From the NCBI GenBank assembly GCA_024679435.1, contig JAIBDK010000192.1, positions 1-5,164 on the forward strand: a stretch of 5,164 bases of DNA. The letters are read 5' to 3'. The translations under genes were made by a program, and so were the position numbers. Numbering within the stretch: position 1 is the first letter of the stretch; every line of letters starts with the position of its first letter. Positions 1 through 5,164 of the stretch are shown here, in pieces. The stretch comes from Gammaproteobacteria bacterium (GTDB lineage: Bacteria; Pseudomonadota; Gammaproteobacteria; Arenicellales; Poriferihabitantaceae). The notes beneath the pieces were generated by a model, which was not told the origin of the DNA, searched no databases, and saw nothing but the letters and a program-made list of their open reading frames with translations.

Positions 1-2
1 AG

Positions 3-170
3 GAAGGTGCGGAGAAAGGTCGGCCAATATTGTGTTCGGAGTTTCCAGCCCTGGGCCATAGGATGTATTCGCCCACTGCATCCATCATTTACCAGTTCAG
101 AGAGGTCGCGATCCGAGGTAATCCTACTCGTGTTTCACACTATGACCAGCCACGGTTTGCCTGGCATTAA
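3..170 (+). CDS. C-terminal fragment of an unrecognised protein (5' end outside window)
   Basis: This reading frame is open from the left edge and ends at TAA 168-170, giving a 55-residue tail that finishes in DQPRFAWH. I do not recognise the family. I prefer this frame to the overlapping one that runs to 225. Its composition is protein-like, with many G- and A-initial codons and a balanced mix of hydrophobic, acidic and aromatic residues. The competing frame is rich in Arg, Ser, His and Pro, as expected of an out-of-frame reading. The tail holds the segment IIYQFREVAIRGNPTRVSHY, which could be a beta-rich end of an enzyme domain, but no catalytic motif can be named. The gene points the same way as the CinA-like gene 82 bp downstream, and no clear terminator hairpin lies between them, so readthrough is possible. 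The coding call itself is only moderately certain. Confidence 0.5.
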   Translation, partial: EGAEKGRPILCSEFPALGHRMYSPTASIIYQFREVAIRGNPTRVSHYDQPRFAWH

Positions 171-252
171 ATCAAATATTGCCGAAATACCACAACCCCG
201 AGAACTCCATCGTTCTTTTAATTAAGACCATTTTTAGTCAAAGAAGTGTTAT

Positions 253-1521
253 ATGAAAATTGAAATTCTTTGCACCGGTGATGAGATATTATCTGGTAAA
301 ACCATCAACACGAATCATAGTTTTATGGCTCGTCGATTGGTAGAAAACGGGTTTGAGGTTTATTGGGGTACCGTCGTGGGGGACGACAGGGACAGCTTAG
401 TGCACGCTTTTGAAATGGCTTCCCAAAGAGCAGACGCTATTATTGTAAACGGCGGACTCGGCCCGACAGTGGATGATTTGTCCCAGGAAGTTGCCGCTCA
501 GACTGCGGGTGTGGAGCTTGAACTTAATCAAGGTTGGCTTGACCGGATTTCTGAATGGTATCAATCCAGGGGCAGGGTGATGCCTGAAAATAATCATAAG
601 CAGGCTATGTTGCCCGCAGGTTCTGAGTTTATAGACAATCCGATTGGGACGGCCTGTGGGTTTGCGATTGATATAAATGGCGCGAGATTTTTCTTTACGC
701 CAGGCGTCCCGCGGGAGATGAGGCGGATGCTGAATGAGCAGATTGTTCCGCGACTCCAGAACCTTCGAGGGTATCATCTAACTACCCGCGTCAAGCGTTT
801 CCATACTTTTGGCATCGGCGAATCCCGCGCAGACCGATTGCTTGATGGTATTGAGGAAATGGCATTGGATGGATCGGTAAAACTGGGTTTTCAATCACAT
901 TACCCTCAACTGGAAACTAAGTTGACGTTACAGGGAAGAAGCGAACAGGAGATTGATAACAAACTGCGGCCAATTGAAACGGCAATGCGAGAAAAGTTGG
1001 GTAATTTTGTAATTGCAGAAGATAATCAAACTATTGAGGGTTCGGTGCTTGACGCGCTGGAAGACGTAAAGGGGTGCGTTTCCATTATGGAAATGAATAC
1101 GGCGGGTATGATTGCTACAAGGTTGATGAGTGATCCTGATCATGTTGATCGAGTGAAAAGTAGCCTGGTCTCCTGGGATCCGGACGTCTTGTCTGGGTTT
1201 GTCGGGCGTGAAGCAGGTCAAGGGACCTCTACTTTGCATGCCGGTGAACTGGCGGCTTCAATTTTACAGGAAGAAGGAGTGACTCACGCGCTGGTGGTGC
1301 TCACTGAACGAAAGATTAAAGGTAATAAGGATTCCTCTGAAAGTTCCTCTATTATCCATATCGTAGTTGCAGATGGATTAAGAAGAGAATCCCGTCAGGC
1401 TGAGTTGCCAGGCAGCCCAGACTGGATTCAAACGGGGTCCACAGAACTCGCGCTCGATTGCCTGCGTCGTTTTTTATACGGCTTACCCGTTCAGGAAAGA
1501 ATTGATTTCGAGCAACATTAA
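253..1521 (+). CDS. cinA: CinA-like protein, YfaY type: MoaB/MogA-like N-terminal domain plus degenerate NMN-amidohydrolase C-terminal domain
   Basis: This 422-residue protein has the usual length and two-domain layout of CinA proteins. Residues 1-170 form the molybdopterin-binding-like domain (COG1058): CTGDEILSGKTINTN near 7-21, NGGLGPTVDD at 66-75, NPIGTACGF at 129-137 and TPGVPREM at 149-156. The segment around 111-137 (PENNHKQAMLP through GTACGF) resembles E. coli YfaY closely, as I remember that sequence. In the family this domain can hydrolyse ADP-ribose, and the C-terminal domain (PncC type) deamidates nicotinamide mononucleotide in pyridine-nucleotide recycling. Here the C-terminal domain (about 265-415) has lost its signature. 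The canonical AESCTGG reads MEMNTAG (279-285), the tyrosine-containing YSNEAK block is replaced by SWDPDV (307-312), and no TGIAGPGG block is visible near 350. NMN deamidase activity is therefore unlikely. The ATG at 253 has only a weak purine stretch (AAGAAG, 241-246) as ribosome-binding site, but the protein begins exactly where the family does. A cytoplasmic location is expected. The family call is secure; the present function is unknown. Confidence 0.93.
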   Translation: MKIEILCTGDEILSGKTINTNHSFMARRLVENGFEVYWGTVVGDDRDSLVHAFEMASQRADAIIVNGGLGPTVDDLSQEVAAQTAGVELELNQGWLDRISEWYQSRGRVMPENNHKQAMLPAGSEFIDNPIGTACGFAIDINGARFFFTPGVPREMRRMLNEQIVPRLQNLRGYHLTTRVKRFHTFGIGESRADRLLDGIEEMALDGSVKLGFQSHYPQLETKLTLQGRSEQEIDNKLRPIETAMREKLGNFVIAEDNQTIEGSVLDALEDVKGCVSIMEMNTAGMIATRLMSDPDHVDRVKSSLVSWDPDVLSGFVGREAGQGTSTLHAGELAASILQEEGVTHALVVLTERKIKGNKDSSESSSIIHIVVADGLRRESRQAELPGSPDWIQTGSTELALDCLRRFLYGLPVQERIDFEQH

Positions 1522-1536
1522 AAGTTAAGCCGTATA
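1475..1536 (+). terminator. Perfect 11-bp inverted repeat spanning the 3' end of the CinA-like gene; possible weak terminator
   Basis: The left arm at 1475-1485 (TATACGGCTTA) lies inside the coding sequence. The right arm at 1526-1536 (TAAGCCGTATA) lies just after the stop codon. They are perfect reverse complements with 40 bases between them. On the + strand the right arm is followed by G and then four T (1538-1541), a short U-tract. The loop is much longer than in a standard intrinsic terminator and the tract is short, so the terminator reading is weak. A second small AT hairpin (AGTTTT 1536-1541 with AAAACT 1551-1556) sits between the two convergent genes. No clear T-tract serves the opposite-strand gene. 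Confidence 0.3.
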
Positions 1537-1558
1537 GTTTTCTGTGTCCAAAAACTCA

Positions 1559-2134
1559 TTAGAATTTACATTGTTCGAGCATGGGTGTGATCCAGTTTTT
1601 GTGTTTTTTTATTTCTGTTTCAGATAACCCTGTCAGTTCGTAGGGAAGAACTAGCCAGTTATCGGTTTCATGGAGAAAAAAATCTGGCTTCCGGCCGGTT
1701 CGGTTTTGAGAAGGTTTGTAATAGGGAACTCCAATCCTTACATCGTGGGGCATGTTTCTTTTTGTTTTGGAGGCAAGCCGGCTAATCAGTGCTTCAATAT
1801 TTCGACCCGTGCTGAAAACATCATCGATAATTAGCAGTGAATCATCGTTATTCATTCTTTCAAACAGGTATTGAAGCCCGTGGACACGTATTTCATTTTG
1901 GGTGCTCAGTTTACTTAAATAATCTTTCATTCCTCTGTAGGATGTCCGGACTGAAATATGATCTGTTTCCACACCGAGATACTGAAGACATTCCTGGACG
2001 TAAATGCCCACCGTGGAGCCTCCTCTCCACAGCCCGACAATAAAGTCAGGTCGAAACCCGCTTTCAAAAATCTTGACTCCCAGGCGAAATGAATCCTCGA
2101 GCAGAGTCTGTTCTTCGATATACTGTTTATGCAT
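1559..2134 (-). CDS. Phosphoribosyltransferase-domain protein (paralogue A)
   Basis: This is a 191-residue cytoplasmic protein of the type I phosphoribosyltransferase fold, resembling the hypoxanthine-phosphoribosyltransferase-like COG2236 group. The PRPP-binding loop is clear at residues 101-113, LIIDDVFSTGRNI, with the paired acidic residues D104-D105 after a hydrophobic strand. The pyrophosphate-loop region is LWRGGS at 35-40. The C-terminal part has PYYKP (137-141) and PDFF..ET..W (150-160), probably contributing to the base-binding hood. Such enzymes transfer a nucleobase to PRPP, but the base used cannot be read from the sequence. It is about 43% identical by eye to the divergently transcribed neighbour at 2229-2813, and carries about five extra residues in the flexible segment near 66-84. 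The start at 2134 matches the paralogue's N-terminus (both reach EDSFRLG within 20 residues). No Shine-Dalgarno sequence precedes it. It converges on the CinA-like gene with 37 bp between stop codons. Confidence 0.88.
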   Translation of the reverse strand: MHKQYIEEQTLLEDSFRLGVKIFESGFRPDFIVGLWRGGSTVGIYVQECLQYLGVETDHISVRTSYRGMKDYLSKLSTQNEIRVHGLQYLFERMNNDDSLLIIDDVFSTGRNIEALISRLASKTKRNMPHDVRIGVPYYKPSQNRTGRKPDFFLHETDNWLVLPYELTGLSETEIKKHKNWITPMLEQCKF

Positions 2135-2228
2135 TTTAGGAGAACTATATTAACTGGATACGATATTATCTGCTAAGGAGATGCATTCCAATAGTTGATC
2201 CGGCAGAGGCTGGCAAAATTAGAATTCA
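2135..2228. promoter_or_regulatory. Divergent intergenic region with candidate promoter elements
   Basis: These 94 bp separate the two head-to-head phosphoribosyltransferase genes and must hold both starts of transcription unless the right-hand gene is read from elsewhere. On the minus strand, TTGGAA (2191-2186) and TAATAT (2168-2163) are spaced by 17 bp and each matches 4 of 6 consensus sigma-70 bases, giving a leader of roughly 20 nt. On the plus strand the best pair is TTGATC (2195-2200) and TAGAAT (2220-2225) with a 19-bp spacer. That would put the transcript start at about the ATG at 2229, giving an almost leaderless message. An imperfect palindrome at 2177-2189 (GGA, bulged G, ATGCAT, TCC) overlaps the minus-strand elements and could be an operator. 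All of these are pattern matches by eye. Neither gene has a good Shine-Dalgarno sequence here. Confidence 0.35.
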
Positions 2229-2813
2229 ATGACACAAAAAACTTACTTATCGGCCCAACAATTAATTGAAGATTCATTTCGCCTTGGCGCGCGAGTGATT
2301 TCCAGCGGATTTCAACCGACTATCATGATTGCTATCTGGCGTGGTGGGACACCCATGGGTATTGCTATCCAGGAATTGCTGGCCTACCAGGGGATCGATA
2401 CAGATCATATTGCTATCCGAACTTCTTCCTACAGTGGTATTGATGGCCGGGATAGTAAAATAGCTATTCATGGCATGAATTATCTTATTAAAACCGTACG
2501 CTCCAGTGATTCGCTGTTGATTGTCGATGATGTGTTTGATACCGGTCATACCATTGAGGCGGTAATTGACAATCTTACGAGTAAAGCGCGGCTTAATACG
2601 CCGCATGATATCCGAGTTGCAGTGCCCTACTATAAACCCACCCGACGTCAGGTTGAACGCGTTCCCGATTACTATTTGTACGAAACTGAAGAGTGGTTAA
2701 AGTATCCTCATTCACTGGAAGGACTCACCGTAGAGGAGGTTTCCAGCAACCGGCCGGAGTTGTTTGAAATAATGAAAGACCATCTGCCGGTGTTCGATCA
2801 CAAGAGTCATTAG
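2229..2813 (+). CDS. Phosphoribosyltransferase-domain protein (paralogue B)
   Basis: This 194-residue protein of the type I phosphoribosyltransferase fold is COG2236-like and a paralogue of the gene on the other side of the intergenic region. The PRPP loop is LLIVDDVFDTGHTIE at 96-110 with D100-D101. The pyrophosphate-loop segment is IWRGG at 36-40. The C-terminal signature reads PYYKP (133-137) and PDYYLYETEEW (146-156), close to the usual form of this group. The predicted role is transfer of a phosphoribosyl group from PRPP to a purine-like base in the cytoplasm. The exact substrate is not readable, and a regulatory or non-canonical acceptor cannot be excluded. The start at 2229 is supported by alignment with paralogue A and by the absence of another in-frame Met until well inside the fold. 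The upstream sequence has only a distant AGAGG (2205-2209) and no properly spaced ribosome-binding site. It is the first gene of a likely three-gene run; the next start lies 31 bp after its stop. Confidence 0.9.
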   Translation: MTQKTYLSAQQLIEDSFRLGARVISSGFQPTIMIAIWRGGTPMGIAIQELLAYQGIDTDHIAIRTSSYSGIDGRDSKIAIHGMNYLIKTVRSSDSLLIVDDVFDTGHTIEAVIDNLTSKARLNTPHDIRVAVPYYKPTRRQVERVPDYYLYETEEWLKYPHSLEGLTVEEVSSNRPELFEIMKDHLPVFDHKSH

Positions 2814-2844
2814 CAGATGATGTTTTATTTTGGCGTATTAGACT

Positions 2845-3468
2845 ATGAGTAGTGCGGTGATTTGTTACACATTTCGCAGGTGCCCTTACGCAATGCGCGC
2901 GAGAATGGCGATGGATTATGCGGGTATTCAGCCCGAGTATCGGGAAATTATTTTCTCTAACAAGCCGCCATCGATGTGTGCGGTTTCTCCGAAGGCTACG
3001 GTTCCGGTTCTGGTGCTGCCTGAAGGTGAGGTGATCGATGAGAGCCGAGATATCATGACTTGGAGTCTTGAGCAGAATGATCCAGAAAACTGGTACGGAG
3101 TAACTTCGGAAATACGCGAAAAGAGTGACTTTCTGATCGACTACAACGATACGGAATTCAAAATTTGGCTGGACAAGTATAAATATGCGGATCGCCATCC
3201 TGATCATCCTGCCGAGTATTATCGAAGCGAAGGAGAAGTGTTTTTAGCCCGATTGGAAGGCTCTCTGAGTCAGCATGTCTGGTTGCTGGATGATGTTCCA
3301 GGTCTGGCAGATATGGCTTTATTTCCGTTTATACGTCAGTTTTCAATGGTGGAGGCTGACTGGTTTCAGCAGGCTCCCTATCCCAGGTTGCGTAGTTGGC
3401 TTGGGAACATTTGCGAATCTGAACGGTTTCAGAGAATTATGGTTAAAAGACCATTGTGGAAATTTTAG
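2845..3468 (+). CDS. Glutathione S-transferase family protein
   Basis: This is a complete 207-residue soluble GST-fold protein. The N-terminal thioredoxin-like domain (about 1-75) begins VICYTFRRCPYAMRARMAM. C13-P14-Y15-A16 form a single-cysteine active site in the position of the glutaredoxin CPYC. The conserved cis-proline lies in ATVPVLVLPEG (51-61), and the glutathione-binding DES motif is at 65-67 (VIDESRDI). The alpha-helical C-terminal domain (about 88-205) contains LADMALFPFIRQF (154-166), the conserved folding motif of GSTs, followed by PYPRLRSWL and the terminal KRPLWKF. The single active-site cysteine suggests glutathione lyase, thiol-transferase or dehydroascorbate-reductase-like chemistry rather than classical Tyr/Ser conjugation; this is inference. 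The substrate is unknown. No Shine-Dalgarno sequence precedes the ATG, but the start fits the family N-terminus. The gene lies between paralogue B and the flavoprotein dehydrogenase, with gaps of 31 and 13 bp, so co-transcription is likely. Confidence 0.92.
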   Translation: MSSAVICYTFRRCPYAMRARMAMDYAGIQPEYREIIFSNKPPSMCAVSPKATVPVLVLPEGEVIDESRDIMTWSLEQNDPENWYGVTSEIREKSDFLIDYNDTEFKIWLDKYKYADRHPDHPAEYYRSEGEVFLARLEGSLSQHVWLLDDVPGLADMALFPFIRQFSMVEADWFQQAPYPRLRSWLGNICESERFQRIMVKRPLWKF

Positions 3469-3481
3469 CAAACTCAAATAG

Positions 3482-5164
3482 ATGAAAGAATCGATGAATA
3501 TGAAATCTCATGCGCGTGTTGTTGTCATAGGGGGTGGGTGTGTTGGTGCTAATATTTTGCATAGTCTCACAGCCCGGGGATTCAATGATGTGGTTCTGGT
3601 TGAACGAACCGAATTAACCGCTGGATCAACCTGGCATGCTGCGGGCCTGATTCCACTGTATAGTTTCAGTTATAGCTTTGGCAGACTGATTGCAAAAAGC
3701 ATAGAGATATATGAAGGGATAGAAGCGGATACCGGTCAAAATATCGGTTGGCATAAATGTGGTCAGCTGCGTGTTGCCAATACTGCTGATCGAATGGATG
3801 AATATCTCAACTATATGAGCATCGCTGAAACTCAGGGCATTCGCGCAGAGTTATTGTCACCGGAACAGGTTTATGATCTCTGGCCTCTAATGGCAAAAAA
3901 TCCAAAAATGTTGGGTGGTGTCTATAATCCTGATGATGGCCACATTGCGCCCGCAGACATTACCCAGGCACTCGCAAAAGTTGCCAGAAAAAACGGCGCG
4001 GAAATCTATCGTGATACGGAAGTACTCAATCTTCAGATGCTGCCAAACGGTGAATGGCTGGTGAAAACTTCAGTGGGGGATATCCAGTGCGAGCATGTTG
4101 TTACCGCTACTGGAAATTACGTTCAGCAAACGGCAAAGATGCTGAGGACCAATATTCCGGCTTTCCCGATATTGCATCAATACTGGGTCACTGAATCTGT
4201 TCCTGAAGTTGTAGAACGCAAAGCCAATGGACATCCTGAAATGCCAGTATTGCGTGATGAAACGATTAACGGATATGTTCGGGAAGAGCGGACTGGCTTG
4301 ATGTTTGGTCCTTATGAAAAACCCTCCAATCTTGAACATTTTGCTCGTGATGGTGTGCCTGCCGGATTTGGGGCAGACTTGATGCCAGAAGATTTTGAAT
4401 CCGTAGAAACCCATTGGGAAGAGGCGATCAAGCGCGTCCCCAGCCTTGGTAAAGTGGGAATTAAAAATAATGTGCGCGGGCCGATTTGTGTCTCTCCGGA
4501 TAATATGCCGTTAGTGGGGCCTTATCCGGGCAAAAGAAATTTGTGGATGGCTGAAGGTGTTTCGGGTGGTATTTTGATGGGTGGCGGCATTGGGCACCAG
4601 CTCGCGCACTGGATTGATGAAGGGGAGCCGGAAATGGATTTATCTGAAATTGATTGTCGACGGTTTGGTTCCTATGCCAACAAGGAATGGACCGGACTTA
4701 GGAATCGGGAGACTTTTGGCTATAACTTTGGTGTGCATTATCCAGATCACCAGTGGCAATCGGCGCGGCCCTGTAAAACGTCACCCTGTTATAACCGGCT
4801 TTCCAGAAGAGGCGCGGTTTGGGGGGCCGTTTATGGCTGGGAAGATGCCCTCTGGTACGCCCCGAAAGGGGTAGAGGCTGCAGACAAATACAGCTATCGC
4901 AGTTTTAACTATATGCCTTTTGTGGCTCAGGAAGTTAGTGCGATTCGTAATGATGTGGCATTCATAGAAATGACTTCCATGGCCAAGTTTGAAGTATCTG
5001 GAAAGAATGCAGAAAACTGGTTGAACCGGATTCTTGCCAATCATTGTCCGACTTCTGTGGGCAAGATGGCGTTGAGTCATTTGTTAACGGATAAGGGTGG
5101 TGTCCGCTGCGAGTTTACGGTGACCCGATTTGACGAAACACTATTTTATCTTGTAGGAACGCCT
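3482..5164 (+). CDS. Dimethylglycine/sarcosine dehydrogenase-type FAD oxidoreductase with GcvT domain (3' end outside window)
   Basis: The frame is open from ATG 3482 to the window edge, giving 561 residues without a stop. Family members of this layout are usually a little over 800 residues, so roughly 250-300 are missing. Residues 12-41 form the Rossmann dinucleotide fold (VVVIGGGCVG, with E41 ending the second strand). The segment TAGSTWHAAGL at 46-56 places H52 where dimethylglycine and sarcosine dehydrogenases attach FAD covalently. The DAO-type domain closes with GPICVSPDNMPLVGP (333-347) and GVSGGILMGGGIGHQLAHWI (359-378). A linker domain follows (about 380-450, including RPCKTSP and GAVWGAVYGWE). 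The folate-binding GcvT-like domain starts near 470 (VAQEVSAIRNDVAFIEMTSMAKFEVSG). The predicted reaction is oxidative N-demethylation of dimethylglycine, sarcosine or a similar amine, with transfer of the methyl carbon to tetrahydrofolate and electrons passed to a flavoprotein acceptor. In-frame ATGs at 3494 and 3500 are alternative starts, better placed relative to a weak GAAAGA (3485-3490); the longest form is given. The exact substrate is uncertain. Confidence 0.93.
   Translation, partial: MKESMNMKSHARVVVIGGGCVGANILHSLTARGFNDVVLVERTELTAGSTWHAAGLIPLYSFSYSFGRLIAKSIEIYEGIEADTGQNIGWHKCGQLRVANTADRMDEYLNYMSIAETQGIRAELLSPEQVYDLWPLMAKNPKMLGGVYNPDDGHIAPADITQALAKVARKNGAEIYRDTEVLNLQMLPNGEWLVKTSVGDIQCEHVVTATGNYVQQTAKMLRTNIPAFPILHQYWVTESVPEVVERKANGHPEMPVLRDETINGYVREERTGLMFGPYEKPSNLEHFARDGVPAGFGADLMPEDFESVETHWEEAIKRVPSLGKVGIKNNVRGPICVSPDNMPLVGPYPGKRNLWMAEGVSGGILMGGGIGHQLAHWIDEGEPEMDLSEIDCRRFGSYANKEWTGLRNRETFGYNFGVHYPDHQWQSARPCKTSPCYNRLSRRGAVWGAVYGWEDALWYAPKGVEAADKYSYRSFNYMPFVAQEVSAIRNDVAFIEMTSMAKFEVSGKNAENWLNRILANHCPTSVGKMALSHLLTDKGGVRCEFTVTRFDETLFYLVGTP

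Noticed and set aside
7..225. 72-residue open frame on the + strand starting with GTG
   Set aside because: It is rich in Arg, Ser, His and Pro, has no recognisable domain and no ribosome-binding site, and overlaps the more protein-like frame that ends at 170. It is probably an out-of-frame reading.
171..252. Possible terminator or sigma-70 promoter before the CinA-like gene
   Set aside because: The stretch is AT-rich, but I found no hairpin with a T-tract and no -35/-10 pair at acceptable spacing.
397..1239. Two minus-strand open frames inside the CinA-like gene (397-777 and 928-1239)
   Set aside because: They lie fully antisense to a well-supported conserved gene and their translations show no domain features.
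1837..2043. 68-residue + strand frame antisense to paralogue A
   Set aside because: Its translation has no family resemblance, and the opposite strand encodes the conserved PRPP loop and WRGG region.
1559..2813. Divergent phosphoribosyltransferase pair as a toxin-antitoxin or defence module
   Set aside because: Both proteins keep ordinary PRPP-binding motifs at normal length, with no nuclease, membrane or antitoxin-like partner, and the flanking genes are housekeeping or metabolic.
2274..3207. Minus-strand frames antisense to paralogue B and the GST gene
   Set aside because: They are shadows of strongly supported genes and their translations are low-complexity and basic, typical of antisense reading.
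3275..3481. + strand frame overlapping the end of the GST gene and reaching the next start
   Set aside because: It is an alternative frame of the conserved GST C-terminal domain and has no independent start signal or domain.
4070..5080. Frames on both strands within the dehydrogenase gene (4070-4414 -, 4581-4874 +, 4781-5080 -)
   Set aside because: The dehydrogenase frame is uninterrupted here and contains the closing FAD motifs, linker domain and GcvT start. I considered a frameshift near 4581-4874 and excluded it because the main frame reads through with family motifs on both sides.

Overview
The window is ordinary-looking bacterial chromosome with moderate GC. It is densely packed and shows no mobile element, CRISPR array, rRNA or tRNA that I can see. 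Three proteins point to a gammaproteobacterium, perhaps a marine or other environmental one. The CinA-like protein is of the E. coli YfaY type, with a decayed C-terminal domain. The glutathione S-transferase carries an N-terminal RRCPYAMRARMA-type motif that I associate with proteobacterial members. The last gene is a dimethylglycine/sarcosine dehydrogenase-type flavoprotein. The taxonomic placement is inference from these resemblances only.

Layout from left to right. Positions 3-170 hold the C-terminal tail of an unrecognised gene that enters from outside the window. An 82-bp gap follows. Positions 253-1521 (+) encode a full-length CinA/YfaY-like protein. A 37-bp gap separates it from a convergent phosphoribosyltransferase gene at 1559-2134 (-). 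A 94-bp divergent intergenic region (2135-2228) then separates that gene from a second, paralogous phosphoribosyltransferase at 2229-2813 (+). After it, in the same direction, come a glutathione S-transferase (2845-3468) and a large flavoprotein dehydrogenase (from 3482, open at the right edge). The gaps between these three are 31 and 13 bp, which fits one transcription unit.

How the genes may work together. The dehydrogenase has a FAD domain with a His in the covalent-flavin position, a linker domain and the start of a GcvT-like folate-binding domain. This predicts oxidative N-demethylation of a methylated glycine or a related amine, with the one-carbon unit passed to tetrahydrofolate. The two phosphoribosyltransferases resemble purine-salvage-type PRPP enzymes, and CinA-like proteins are linked to pyridine-nucleotide metabolism. 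A shared theme of nucleotide and one-carbon metabolism is possible, but only gene order supports it.

I found no convincing new defence or mobile system. The points most worth a second look are the head-to-head pair of diverged phosphoribosyltransferase paralogues, the PRT-GST-dehydrogenase cluster, a perfect 11-bp inverted repeat bridging the end of the CinA-like gene, and the near absence of Shine-Dalgarno sequences at the gene starts.
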